This document shows, piece after piece, positions 1-7,038 of a DNA stretch of 9,629 nucleotides (positions are counted from its first letter, which is position 1; every line of letters starts with the position of its first letter). This DNA comes from Thermomicrobiales bacterium (GTDB lineage: Bacteria; Chloroflexota; Chloroflexia; Thermomicrobiales; UBA6265). A program made the translations under genes and the position numbers. Under the pieces are notes generated by a model. That model did no database searches, had not been told where the DNA came from, and saw only the letters and a program-made list of their open reading frames with translations. The stretch spans positions 1 through 9,629 of the forward strand of contig JAICJJ010000064.1 in the NCBI GenBank assembly GCA_025928535.1. The letters are read 5' to 3'.

Positions 1-204
1 ATAGATCTCCAGCGTCCGCGGATTGAAGCCGCGGGCGCGGGGGTGGATGAGCATGGCGGGATGACGCTCGACCAGCAGCGGCCGGACGCCGCGCACGGCG
101 AGCAATAAGGCGGCCGACAGGCCAACAAGGCCGCCGCCGACGATGAGGACCGGAACGCGCTCGTCGGGCGCTGGCGCGGCGTTGGTGGACATTCGTTCGT
201 TCAT
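1..204 (-). CDS. FAD-dependent aromatic hydroxylase/monooxygenase, N-terminal 68 residues (partial)
   Basis: The gene runs off the left edge, and only the first 68 residues are present. They contain the FAD-binding Rossmann start: IVGGGLVGLSAALLL at about 21-35 with the GxGxxG glycines G23, G25 and G28, then the acidic residue ending strand 2 in LLVERH (E46). The block RARGFNPRTLEIY (56-68) is typical of the PheA/TfdB/UbiH-like class A flavoprotein monooxygenases, which hydroxylate aromatic or polyketide substrates using NAD(P)H and O2. The ATG at 204 is chosen because an AAGGAG-like ribosome site (rc of 215-220) lies 10 bases upstream; an ATG at 192 is a weaker alternative. It is divergent from a MarR gene across 127 bases, a common arrangement when MarR controls the oxygenase in response to an aromatic ligand. 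The substrate cannot be told from this fragment. Confidence 0.88.
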   Translation of the reverse strand, partial: MNERMSTNAAPAPDERVPVLIVGGGLVGLSAALLLAVRGVRPLLVERHPAMLIHPRARGFNPRTLEIY

Positions 205-280
205 GACGCGACGACTCCTTCCGTCCGACACGGATTGGTTCACGCGGCGCACAGGCCGGTTCCGCGCGAACGTGCTAGAA

Positions 281-313
281 TTTAGTGACACAGTAATTAT
301 CTTCATCACTAAA
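281..313. promoter_or_regulatory. Putative MarR operator dyad in divergent promoter region
   Basis: TTTAGTGA (281-288) and TCACTAAA (306-313) are perfect 8-base inverted repeats around a 17-base AT-rich spacer, in the intergenic region of a divergent MarR/monooxygenase pair. The surrounding 277-320 is the most AT-rich stretch nearby, as expected of overlapping promoters. The dyad starts 19 bases before the marR ATG, so occupancy would plausibly block marR and perhaps the oxygenase gene. No convincing -35/-10 pair was resolved. The operator role is inferred from position and symmetry. Confidence 0.55.
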
Positions 314-331
314 CAAATTGGATGGTAAGAC

Positions 332-850
332 ATGTTGGACGCCATGACAAGTCCCGTGCGCGACCGATCGGCGCTCCGCGACGCGATCAACGACGCGATG
401 CGGACGATGTCCGGCCATTCGGTGTTGTTGAGTCAGGCCGTCGCCGACCAGAGGGACATGCACCCGACCGATCTGGAGGCGCTCGACTTGTTGATTCGGG
501 AAGGGCCGATGCCGGCTGGGCGGCTGGCGGAACGAACCGGGCTGACCACCGGCGCGGTGACCGGGCTGGTCGATCGGCTGGAGCGGCGCGGCTATGCCCG
601 GCGCGTCGCCGACCCGGCCGATCGACGGCGCGTCATCATCGCGCCCGAAGTCGAGCGGGCCGAACGCGATCTCGCGCCGGCCTACGACGGTCTGCGGCAG
701 GCGATGGACGAACTCATGGCTCGCTATTCGGATGCCGAGTTGACGGCCATTCTCGATTTCATGCGCCGGGCGACGGCGATCGGCGAAGCGCACGTCGCCC
801 GGCTGCGGGCGGCCGAGCCGACGACCCGCCGCGGCAGGCGCGAGGCCTGA
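332..850 (+). CDS. MarR family transcriptional regulator
   Basis: A 172-residue winged-helix regulator, the usual MarR length. The dimerisation helix is about 11-40. The helix-turn-helix spans about 57-83, with recognition helix LTTGAVTGLVDRLERRGY (71-88). The wing carries the family signature DPADRRR (94-100), and C-terminal helices 112-160 complete the dimer interface. MarR proteins usually bind a palindromic operator and are released by phenolic or antibiotic ligands. The divergent FAD hydroxylase gene is the obvious target, and the inverted repeat at 281-313 lies directly upstream of this start. ATG 332 has only a weak GTAAGA upstream; the in-frame ATG at 344 is a possible alternative. 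The Arg-rich tail (166-171) is unremarkable. The ligand is unknown. Confidence 0.93.
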   Translation: MLDAMTSPVRDRSALRDAINDAMRTMSGHSVLLSQAVADQRDMHPTDLEALDLLIREGPMPAGRLAERTGLTTGAVTGLVDRLERRGYARRVADPADRRRVIIAPEVERAERDLAPAYDGLRQAMDELMARYSDAELTAILDFMRRATAIGEAHVARLRAAEPTTRRGRREA

Positions 851-851
851 T

Positions 852-870
852 CGGCGCGTCCGCAGCGCCG
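852..870 (+). terminator. Possible terminator hairpin after marR
   Basis: CGGCGC (852-857) and GCGCCG (865-870) form a perfect 6-bp GC stem with a 7-base loop, beginning one base after the marR stop and lying between convergent genes. No T-run follows on either strand, so termination is plausible but not shown. The rest of 871-916 holds nothing else clear. Confidence 0.35.
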
Positions 871-916
871 GACACAGACCGACGACATCCGACCCGAGCG
901 GCTTGGTTCCGCTCCC

Positions 917-2431
917 CTATGTCTGTGTGCGCGGGAACCGGAGCAGAGTTGGCCGCGCTGATGGCTTGGAGCCCACGACAGGCGATGGCGAAGCGTTCGC
1001 GTCAGGGTCCGGCGCCATTCGGCCGCACGCGCCGTCCGGCGAACCGATGACGACCGCCAGGAGCCGCGCTGGCTCGCTTGCGGCGTTGACGATCCGTCCG
1101 CTGATCCCGGTCGGCCCAGCAATCGCATCGCCCGCCGCGACCGCGTCGGCGGGCGGGAGCGTTGCGTCGAGGCTGATTGGCGCGCGGTCAATCAGCACGG
1201 CTCCTTGTTCGATCGCCAGCAACTCCACGCCCAGAATGCGGTGCGGCGCGAACGCCTGACCGGGATCGAGCGGGCGCGTCACGACGCGCAACGCGGCGGG
1301 CGATGACGAACAGCGGTCGAGCCCTTGCGCCAGCCAGGCGACGGCGGCGCCAGACATCCCGACCGATCGCCGCTCGACGCTGGCTCGATACAGATCGAGC
1401 AGCGGCGACGCCGACTCGTCGATCAAAACCGATCCCGGCGTGAGCAGGATGCCGAGGAGAACGACCGGTCCATCCGTCGCATTGCGCAGCGCATGGCGAA
1501 CGCCGGCGGGAATGAGGATCGCGTCGTCCGCCCGGAGCGTCAGCGTCGTTCGGGTCGGTGTGGTTCGCCAACCGTCGCTCGGCGCGCCCGCTTGCATGAC
1601 CTGAGCGGAACCGTCCGCCGTGACTGTCAGCGCGCCGAGCCGCGGCAGGAGAAGATGCGGCCCCGGCCCGATCAGATCGTCCAGCGCAGCGTGCGGCGGC
1701 AGGGTGAAACGGGCGAGGCTGGCCAGGATCGGTCCGGAGCGAAGCGGCAAGGGCAACGGCAACGGCGGCAAGGCCTCGGGCAGCATGCGAGGATCGAGGC
1801 TCGACCAGTATTCGACGATGCGGCCCTGCGCGAGCCGGAAGCGGTCGGCGGCGGGTTGGGGCGCGGCCGGCCCGACGGCGACCAGATCTGGCCAGGACGA
1901 GGTCGGCGCGATCGGCTCGACGGTCGCGGAGGCCTGATCGCCATCGACGAGGAGCGTCGTCAGCGCGAGCCGCAGACCGGGCGAGAAATGACCGAGCGTC
2001 GTCCACGACGCGACCAGCGCCGGCCGTCCGGACAGGCTCCGGTCGGAAAGATGAGCGACGACATCGGGAGCGACCAGCGGCGCCAGGTCGGGGCCGTCGC
2101 CCTCGGCCAGGATCGCGTTGACGGCGGCGTAATAGGCGCGGACCAGCGTCGATGGCGCGGCCGCGGCGGACGGCCCCACCGGGAGCAGGGGAGGGCCGGC
2201 GGACAGCGCGAGGGCGAGCAGGATGGTCGCGGTCAGGGTCGAGAGGACGAACGTCCCCGCCGGGACGAGTCGGGCCGGCCTGGCCGGGGCTCGCCGGGCG
2301 GCATTTGCCGCGCCGCGGGGGCGGGGCGCCTGACGCCGAGCGACGGCGGCGCCGGGTGAGAAGCCGGTCATCGTGGCGCCGCCGACGAATTGCCGCCGAT
2401 CCCACGGACGACGGCGCGTCCGACGAGGCAA
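917..2431 (-). CDS. Membrane-anchored SnoaL-like / double-cupin protein
   Basis: A 504-residue protein of unknown function. Order: Arg-rich N-terminus with a Tat-like RRQFV (12-16); one hydrophobic helix, about 58-78; an Ala-rich link (88-93); a SnoaL/NTF2-like domain, about 94-215 (LVRAYYAAVNAIL at the start, RIVEYWSSLD at the end); a cupin, about 240-333; and a second cupin-like domain, about 383-465. Cupin 1 keeps motif 2, PxGxxHxxxN, as P308, G310, H313, N317, but lacks a clear HxH motif 1. In cupin 2 the same motif reads PTGISGRIVN (440-449), with the metal-binding His replaced by Gly, so it looks degenerate. The globular part probably lies outside the membrane. The long frame begins with TTG at 2431 right after a stop; ATG 2371 (residue 21) is the alternative, and neither has a good ribosome site. 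It follows the LuxR gene in the same direction, but a gap of about 230 bases argues against tight coupling. Confidence 0.8.
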   Translation of the reverse strand: MPRRTRRRPWDRRQFVGGATMTGFSPGAAVARRQAPRPRGAANAARRAPARPARLVPAGTFVLSTLTATILLALALSAGPPLLPVGPSAAAAPSTLVRAYYAAVNAILAEGDGPDLAPLVAPDVVAHLSDRSLSGRPALVASWTTLGHFSPGLRLALTTLLVDGDQASATVEPIAPTSSWPDLVAVGPAAPQPAADRFRLAQGRIVEYWSSLDPRMLPEALPPLPLPLPLRSGPILASLARFTLPPHAALDDLIGPGPHLLLPRLGALTVTADGSAQVMQAGAPSDGWRTTPTRTTLTLRADDAILIPAGVRHALRNATDGPVVLLGILLTPGSVLIDESASPLLDLYRASVERRSVGMSGAAVAWLAQGLDRCSSSPAALRVVTRPLDPGQAFAPHRILGVELLAIEQGAVLIDRAPISLDATLPPADAVAAGDAIAGPTGISGRIVNAASEPARLLAVVIGSPDGACGRMAPDPDANASPSPVVGSKPSARPTLLRFPRTQT

Positions 2432-2556
2432 CGGCTGTCAGCAACGCTCCATGGATTCCAGTCGTCCATCGGCCGACTCCGTCCCTGAGCTGAGCGCGGA
2501 TCGGGACCCGACGCGGGCGGTTCCCGTCGCCCGTCGGAACGGACGCGTCTGCACGA

Positions 2557-2578
2557 TGCGCCTAGCCGCCTCGGCGCA
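2557..2578. terminator. Stem-loop in the gap between the cupin and LuxR genes
   Basis: TGCGCC (2557-2562) and GGCGCA (2573-2578) are a perfect 6-bp inverted repeat with a 10-base loop, about 80 bases beyond the LuxR gene stop on the minus strand. There is no T-run, so it may be a weak terminator or chance in GC-rich DNA. The rest of the gap 2432-2659 shows no gene I would defend. Confidence 0.25.
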
Positions 2579-2659
2579 CATCGGCACAATCAACGTATTT
2601 CGGAACGGGACGCTGGGGAGCGGCTACGTCGTTTCGACGGAGTTCGATGCGACCCGCGC

Positions 2660-5059
2660 TCACGCCAGACCGTGGCGAACGGCAAGCGCGGCGGCGTCCC
2701 GCCGGGAGTTGACCCCCAACTTGTCGTAGACGTGGCCGATATGGGTGGTGACGGTGCGGGGGCTGAGAAAGAGTTGCTCGGCGATCTCGGCGGCGGTCAG
2801 GCGCTGGACGAGCAACGCAAGCACTTCCCGTTCGCGCGACGACAGGCCAAAGCGCTCGGCGCCGCGAGGGAGCGGACGCGCGGACGGCGGCGCGGTCGAC
2901 GCACCATCGGAGATTGATTCGCGCGGCGCTGACTCCGCGCCATCGTCCGCGTCAGACGGCGCTTGCCCCACTTTGGCCGCTTCCGCCCGCGCGGCGTCGA
3001 TCGACAATTGGCGGCCGTCCGCCCACGCCGCCGCGAACGCCGCGTCTCCCAGCGCTGCCCGCGCCGCGGCCATATACGGCTCGTACAACGCCTGGAGGGT
3101 AGGCACGAGCGTCGCGCCAATACGTTCGCGATACGCATCGGCGGCCCCGAACAACTGCGCCGCCCGCTCGCTTTCCCCGCCGGCGGCCGCGACCTCGGCA
3201 AGTTGTTCGAGCGTGTGCCGCAGGCCCCAGGCGTCCCAGGTCAGGTTCAACCTGGCCTGCAGGAGCGCCGCCGACCGAACGGGGTCGCCGCGTTCCATGA
3301 CGATGGTGGCGAGATCGCTCAACGCCGCGGCGGCGCCATGGTGGTAGCCGATTCGACGGCATTCAGCGACCGCCGCCTCGAGTTGCCGCTCGCCAGACGC
3401 CACCTCGCCGGTCAGAAAGGTGGTCCAGCCGATATTGCGCATGGCCGCCGCCATCCGAACCGGCCGGTCGACGGTCGCGAGGAGACGGCGCGTCTCGGTG
3501 TGCCGCGCCACCGCCAGGGGAAAATCGCGGCGGTCTTCGGCGGCGAATCCGAGCAACTCGAGCGCTTCAGCCGCGTTGACGATGTCGCCACGCTCGCGAA
3601 ACAGCGCCAGGCTCTCCTGACCGAACCCCTCGGCGCGAACGTGGTCGCCCCGAAGGCGGGCGAACCATCCGGCCGCGAGCGCGACGACGGCGCGCAACGC
3701 GGGCACAATATCGTTGGAAGCGGCGGCGACCGCGCGAGCGGCCCACCCTTCGCCTTCGCCCAGCCGTCCACGCAGGAACCAGTAGGTCCGGAGGGCGGCG
3801 ACCAGCCGCATCAGCAAGACGCGGTCGCCAACTTCGTCCGCCCAGCCGAGCGCGGCGCGCAGGTTGTCTTGCTCGGCGTCGATGCGGGGCAAGATTGGCG
3901 CGGGATCGACAAGATCGTAGAGAGGCGAGGCGACCGCTTCCGCGAACCGCGCGAAATAGGCCGCGTGGCAGCCCCGGGCGGCTTCCGTCTCGCCGTTCAT
4001 CGCCAACGCTTCTTGCCCGAACTCACGCACCGTCTCCAGCATCGAGAAACGGGGTGCGTCGTCAAACGCGCGCGTCGAACCCAGCAGGCTTTTGTCGAGG
4101 AGCGACGAAACGCCCGTCAGCACGGCTTCGTCCGGGCTGTCGGCCGCCTGGCCGACGAACTCCACCGCCTCGAGCGTGAAGCCGCCGGCAAAGACGGCCA
4201 GACGCCGGAATAGCCGTTGCTCCCCGGCGGGGAGCAGGTCGTAACTCCAGCCGATGGCGTCGCGCAGCGTTCGCTGCCGTTCGGGCAGATCGCGCGCGCC
4301 GCCCGTCAGCAGCGGCAATCGTCGCGCCAGGCGATTACGCAGCGCTGCGGGCGGCAGCGCCTTGCTTCGGGCGGCCGCCAACTCGATGGCGAGCGGCAGC
4401 CCATCCAGCCGTCGGCAGATCGCGCTCACCGGCTCGACGTTCGCCGCGTCCAGCGAGAACGCGGGATCGACCGCGCGCGTCCGCTCGACGAAGAGGATGA
4501 CGGCGGCCGTCTCCGCCGCCTCGGCGAGCGTCGGCGATCGGTCCGGAGCGGGCAAGGCCAGCGGCGGGACGGGAAACTGGCGCTCGTCGCGCAGCCGCAG
4601 CGGCGCGCGGCTGGCAGCAAGCAACTGAATGGCCGGACAGCCGGCCAGCAGGGCCGCCGCCACGTCGGCCACGGCCGGCAAGAGATGTTCGCAGTTGTCG
4701 AGCAGGAGCAAACACTGGCGGGGGCGGAGGACGGCGATCAGTTGCGCCAGAAGGGGGCGATCGCCGCCGTCGCGTATCTCCAGCGCGTCGGCGAGGGCGA
4801 GCGGGATCAGGGCTGGATCGGCGAGCGGAGCCAACTCGATCCAGACCACGCCGTCGGCGAACGACGCGGCCACGTCGTGGGCGAGAGCGAGGGCGAGGCG
4901 GGTCTTGCCGACCCCGGCCGGACCGGTCAGGGTCAAGAGGGGCGCGCCCTCCTCCAGGAGCAGCGACCGGGCCGCCGCCAGGGTGGCGGCGCGCCCGATG
5001 AGGGCAGTTCGGGGAGAGGGGAGGCTGAAGCGGTGATCGAAGCGCGAAGCGCTCGTCAT
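2660..5059 (-). CDS. ATPase/TPR-like LuxR family transcriptional regulator
   Basis: A 799-residue STAND-type regulator. The N-terminal NTPase has Walker A GPAGVGKT (46-53), a Walker B-like strand LLLLDNCEHLL (117-127), an ASR sensor (149-151) and the NB-ARC motif GLPLAIELAAAR (220-231). A winged-helix-like linker follows (about 265-350, RQRTLRDAIGWSYDLLP). Helical TPR-like repeats (about 390-695) probably form the ligand or partner surface. After an acidic, Ser/Pro-rich linker (700-735) comes a complete LuxR/GerE helix-turn-helix, 737-797 (LSSREREVLALLV ... SPRTVTTHIGHVYDKLGV). Such proteins are thought to use nucleotide-gated oligomerisation to control DNA binding; the effector here is unknown. 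The frame opens further to 5143, but those 28 residues are low-complexity and Arg-rich. ATG 5059 gives the usual family start, and a -10-like TAAGAT (rc of 5116-5121) would lie between the two. No cyclase or kinase domain is fused. Confidence 0.93.
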   Translation of the reverse strand: MTSASRFDHRFSLPSPRTALIGRAATLAAARSLLLEEGAPLLTLTGPAGVGKTRLALALAHDVAASFADGVVWIELAPLADPALIPLALADALEIRDGGDRPLLAQLIAVLRPRQCLLLLDNCEHLLPAVADVAAALLAGCPAIQLLAASRAPLRLRDERQFPVPPLALPAPDRSPTLAEAAETAAVILFVERTRAVDPAFSLDAANVEPVSAICRRLDGLPLAIELAAARSKALPPAALRNRLARRLPLLTGGARDLPERQRTLRDAIGWSYDLLPAGEQRLFRRLAVFAGGFTLEAVEFVGQAADSPDEAVLTGVSSLLDKSLLGSTRAFDDAPRFSMLETVREFGQEALAMNGETEAARGCHAAYFARFAEAVASPLYDLVDPAPILPRIDAEQDNLRAALGWADEVGDRVLLMRLVAALRTYWFLRGRLGEGEGWAARAVAAASNDIVPALRAVVALAAGWFARLRGDHVRAEGFGQESLALFRERGDIVNAAEALELLGFAAEDRRDFPLAVARHTETRRLLATVDRPVRMAAAMRNIGWTTFLTGEVASGERQLEAAVAECRRIGYHHGAAAALSDLATIVMERGDPVRSAALLQARLNLTWDAWGLRHTLEQLAEVAAAGGESERAAQLFGAADAYRERIGATLVPTLQALYEPYMAAARAALGDAAFAAAWADGRQLSIDAARAEAAKVGQAPSDADDGAESAPRESISDGASTAPPSARPLPRGAERFGLSSREREVLALLVQRLTAAEIAEQLFLSPRTVTTHIGHVYDKLGVNSRRDAAALAVRHGLA

Positions 5060-5184
5060 GGCGGCCCCCGGCGACGATCGAGACGAGCATCTGGAGCGCG
5101 GCTCCGCCTGCCGCCATCTTAGCATCCGCCAGCGGGACCTCATTTTGCGGGACCGATCGCGAGGTGAGCGGGTCCGAAATCCAT

Positions 5185-5223
5185 GCTCCAGTCACACATT
5201 GTCTCAAGCCGCGTGACTGGAGC
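5185..5223. repeat. 11-bp perfect inverted repeat upstream of the LuxR gene
   Basis: GCTCCAGTCAC (5185-5195) and GTGACTGGAGC (5213-5223) match perfectly around a 17-base spacer. The repeat lies 126-164 bases before the LuxR ATG and beyond the hairpin that closes the reductase gene. No T-run follows on either strand, so an operator, perhaps for autoregulation, is likelier than a terminator. The function is inferred from position only. Confidence 0.6.
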
Positions 5224-5283
5224 GGGAATGCGGCGGCGTCCTCGTCGATTCAGACGCGATCGCTCGACGCACAGGCGGCAACC

Positions 5284-5300
5284 CGGGCGCATTGCGCCCG
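5284..5300 (-). terminator. GC-rich hairpin terminator after the reductase gene
   Basis: CGGGCGCATTGCGCCCG is symmetric around one base, giving a 7-bp GC stem with a 3-base loop, 16 bases after the reductase stop. The following minus-strand sequence has only a short GGGTTG, so it is a terminator without a full U-tract. It suggests that the downstream LuxR gene has its own promoter. Confidence 0.45.
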
Positions 5301-5316
5301 CTGCCGACGCCCGCGG

Positions 5317-5928
5317 TCACTCCAACGCGAACGATCCGGTGACGAGTTCGCCAGCCGGTTCGTACGTGGCGATGACGACGCCGGTGGTGGAGACGGCGCT
5401 GTCGACGAGTTTCAGCCCACTTGGAACGGTTCCGTCCGCGAACAGCCGCTTGCCCGAGCCGATGACGACGGGGAACACCCACAGTTCGTACCGATCGACG
5501 AGGTTGTGCCGCATCAGCGTCTGGATCAGGTTGCCGCTGCCGAGCGCCCGCAGTTCCGGCCCGTCTTCCCGCTTGAGCGCGCCGATGCCTTCGGCCACGT
5601 TGCCCTCGATCAGGACCGAGTTGCTCCATTCCAGTTTGGGACGACCGCGGGACGCGACGTACTTGGTTGCGTCGTTCAACGGTTTGGCGCCCTGTTCTTC
5701 CGTCGCGTGCGGCCAATGACTGGCGAAGATGTCGTAAGTCTTGCGGCCAAGGACGAGATCGAACGGGACGCTCATCGCCTCGCCCATGATCTGCCCCATC
5801 CGCTCGTCCCAATAGTTGACTGACCAGCCGCCATATTTGAAGTTGCCGCTGTCGTCTTCGCCGGGACCGCCCGGGGCCTGCATGACGCCGTCGACGGTCA
5901 GGAACGTTTGCACGCTCAGCGTTCGCAT
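5317..5928 (-). CDS. Dihydrofolate reductase family protein (RibD C-terminal fold)
   Basis: A 203-residue protein of the RibD_C/YyaP-like group, full length for that group. Recognisable blocks are TVDGVMQAPGGP (11-22), the nucleotide-binding LVLGRKTYDIFASHWP (58-73), KYVASR (89-94) and LGSGNLIQTLMRHNLVDRYELW (129-150) followed by FPVVIGSGKRLF (152-163). The fold binds NADPH; family members are annotated as reductases of pterin-like or riboflavin-pathway intermediates, but for the stand-alone copies the substrate is mostly unproven. ATG 5928 is preceded by AAGGAA (rc of 5936-5941) seven bases upstream, a good ribosome site. It is read alone: a hairpin follows the stop, and the next co-directional gene starts 257 bases away. 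It is not the housekeeping FolA, and no folate or riboflavin genes adjoin it. Confidence 0.92.
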   Translation of the reverse strand: MRTLSVQTFLTVDGVMQAPGGPGEDDSGNFKYGGWSVNYWDERMGQIMGEAMSVPFDLVLGRKTYDIFASHWPHATEEQGAKPLNDATKYVASRGRPKLEWSNSVLIEGNVAEGIGALKREDGPELRALGSGNLIQTLMRHNLVDRYELWVFPVVIGSGKRLFADGTVPSGLKLVDSAVSTTGVVIATYEPAGELVTGSFALE

Positions 5929-6062
5929 CGCTCGCTTCCTTTCGCTCGGATGCCGGTTGGGCGCGACTGCGGCAGGTCCGCTCGCGCCGGTTTCGCATCA
6001 TGGTCGAATGGGCGGTCGTCGGTTCGACACGGCGCGGGCAATTGCACTTAGGAAGAGCATGA

Positions 6063-6206
6063 GGGTGCTTGGCCGTTGCAAATAGGTTCCTTGCGCCCCC
6101 CTCCTCTGCCGAGAAGCTGGAAGCGCCAACGGTGCAGAAGGCCGAAGAGGTCAAAGGCGAACCGGCCGACAAGATCGTCAAGTCCGACCAAGAGCAAATG
6201 ACCTGA
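6063..6206 (+). pseudogene. Possible relic or tiny ORF, hydrophilic Lys/Glu-rich tail
   Basis: This open frame, from just after a TGA to the stop at 6204-6206, encodes a soluble, charged tail: EKLEAPTVQKAEEVKGEPAD then KIVKSDQEQMT. The Lys/Glu/Asp/Gln content is unlike the Arg/Ala/Pro-rich shadow frames seen elsewhere here, and most third positions of the last 30 codons are G or C. The only starts are TTG 6069, or an ATG at 6059 (behind AGGAAG) in a different frame that stops after eight codons. It may be the 3' end of a decayed gene or chance. No family is recognised. The remainder of 5929-6274 shows no other gene. Confidence 0.25.
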
Positions 6207-6274
6207 TGATTGATCGACCATGCCCGAGGAGCCACATCAGCAATGGCGAGTTTTTGGTGTCCGGCTGATCATGC

Positions 6275-6721
6275 TCATTTCCGTTCGCCAATCAAATACC
6301 CGGCGAACGCACCGCCAACGACACCGGCGATCGTGGTGGTCAGTCCCTGCGCCCAAGTCTTGAGCGAGGGATCGGTCGCGTTCACGGCCACCAAAAAGCA
6401 GGCCACGAGACCGACGACGATCAAGCCGACGACCACGGCGTAGGTGCAATTGTCGCGGATGCGTTGCCAATGGCGGTCTTTGAAGTCTTCCTCTTCGCTG
6501 CGCTCGGCGCTGTCGAGTTCCCGTTGGACACGCTGTTTCTCGATTTCCCGGTGATGGGCGGCGTCTTCAATCTGAATCTGGATGTTCGCCTCGGCGAAGG
6601 CGAGAGTTTGCTCTCCGATCGTATCGCTGCCAGAAATGACGGAGCCAGTCGCCTCCATGGACGACGTGGCGCGGAGTTCGATCGGACCACTTTCGACGAT
6701 CCGGCCTTGCTCGTCGCTCAC
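6275..6721 (-). CDS. Coiled-coil protein with two C-terminal membrane helices
   Basis: A 148-residue protein of unrecognised family. The N-terminal 1-36 is polar. About 37-90 is a highly charged helix, likely a coiled coil (HHREIEKQRVQRELDSAERS around 56-75). The first membrane helix is about 92-114 (YAVVVGLIVVGLVACFLVAV), a short loop follows with TDPSLKTW, and the second helix is about 125-144, glycine-rich (GVVGGAFAGYLIG), ending in GERK. The expected topology is both termini in the cytoplasm with the coiled coil exposed there. The start is GTG 6721, whose four bases GTGA overlap the stop of the upstream gene, implying translational coupling. No enzyme motif is seen. A scaffold, sensor or membrane-effector role is possible but would be a guess. 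Its GC content is lower than that of the regulator gene to the left. Confidence 0.8.
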   Translation of the reverse strand: MSDEQGRIVESGPIELRATSSMEATGSVISGSDTIGEQTLAFAEANIQIQIEDAAHHREIEKQRVQRELDSAERSEEEDFKDRHWQRIRDNCTYAVVVGLIVVGLVACFLVAVNATDPSLKTWAQGLTTTIAGVVGGAFAGYLIGERK

Positions 6722-7038
6722 CGTCGCAGCGCCGCCGCTGGCGGTTCACGCTGGAGGGCGCCATGACCGACGCCGCCTTGTCGAATGCTGTTGAAAATCG
6801 CTTCGACCAGCATCCGACCGCCTTCGCCGACACCCGTGTAGAGCGCAGCGAGATACTGGATCGTTTCTTCAGCGGCGCCGTCGAAGACCCATTGGCATTC
6901 ATCAAACTTGCAATCCGAAAAGCGCGCCGGTCCCTTGCCGCTGAAAACGATCCGGCAGTTCACGAAGCGGCACTGCTGATACTCGTCTTCATCGATCTCG
7001 ATGGTCTCGTCTCGAAAAACTTCACGGATGAAGCGCAT
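6718..7038 (-). CDS. Small protein with duplicated pentapeptide-like Cys/Phe motif
   Basis: A 106-residue protein. Two 15-residue segments align with each other: YQQCRFVNCRIVFSG (20-34) and FSDCKFDECQWVFDG (40-54). The shared pattern is aromatic-xxC+FxxCxhxFxG, the spacing of a short pentapeptide-repeat or beta-ladder. The following GAAEETIQYLAALYTGV and LVEAIFNSIRQ (54-87) form a helical region that I recognise, from memory, as recurring after this motif in uncharacterised bacterial proteins. The function is unknown. The four cysteines might be structural or bind metal. ATG 7038 has GGGAG (rc of 7047-7051) eight bases upstream. Its stop overlaps the GTG of the membrane protein gene by four bases, so the two are probably co-translated and may act together. 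Confidence 0.78.
   Translation of the reverse strand: MRFIREVFRDETIEIDEDEYQQCRFVNCRIVFSGKGPARFSDCKFDECQWVFDGAAEETIQYLAALYTGVGEGGRMLVEAIFNSIRQGGVGHGALQREPPAAALRR

Noticed and set aside
872..928. ACACAGAC/GTCTGTGT inverted repeat (872-879 with 921-928)
   Set aside because: Long 41-base spacer, and one arm lies inside the last codons of the cupin gene; probably chance.
1188..2444. 418-residue minus-strand frame and 344-residue plus-strand frame (1325-2359) over the cupin gene
   Set aside because: Arg/Pro/Gly-rich low-complexity translations, typical shadows in GC-rich DNA. The 917-2431 frame has recognisable domains.
2963..4213. 416-residue plus-strand frame antisense to the LuxR gene
   Set aside because: No domain, Arg/Gln-rich composition, and it overlaps a well-supported regulator.
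5060..5143. 28-residue N-terminal extension of the LuxR protein
   Set aside because: Arg/Ser-rich without family resemblance; ATG 5059 gives a typical start, and a possible -10 lies inside the extension.
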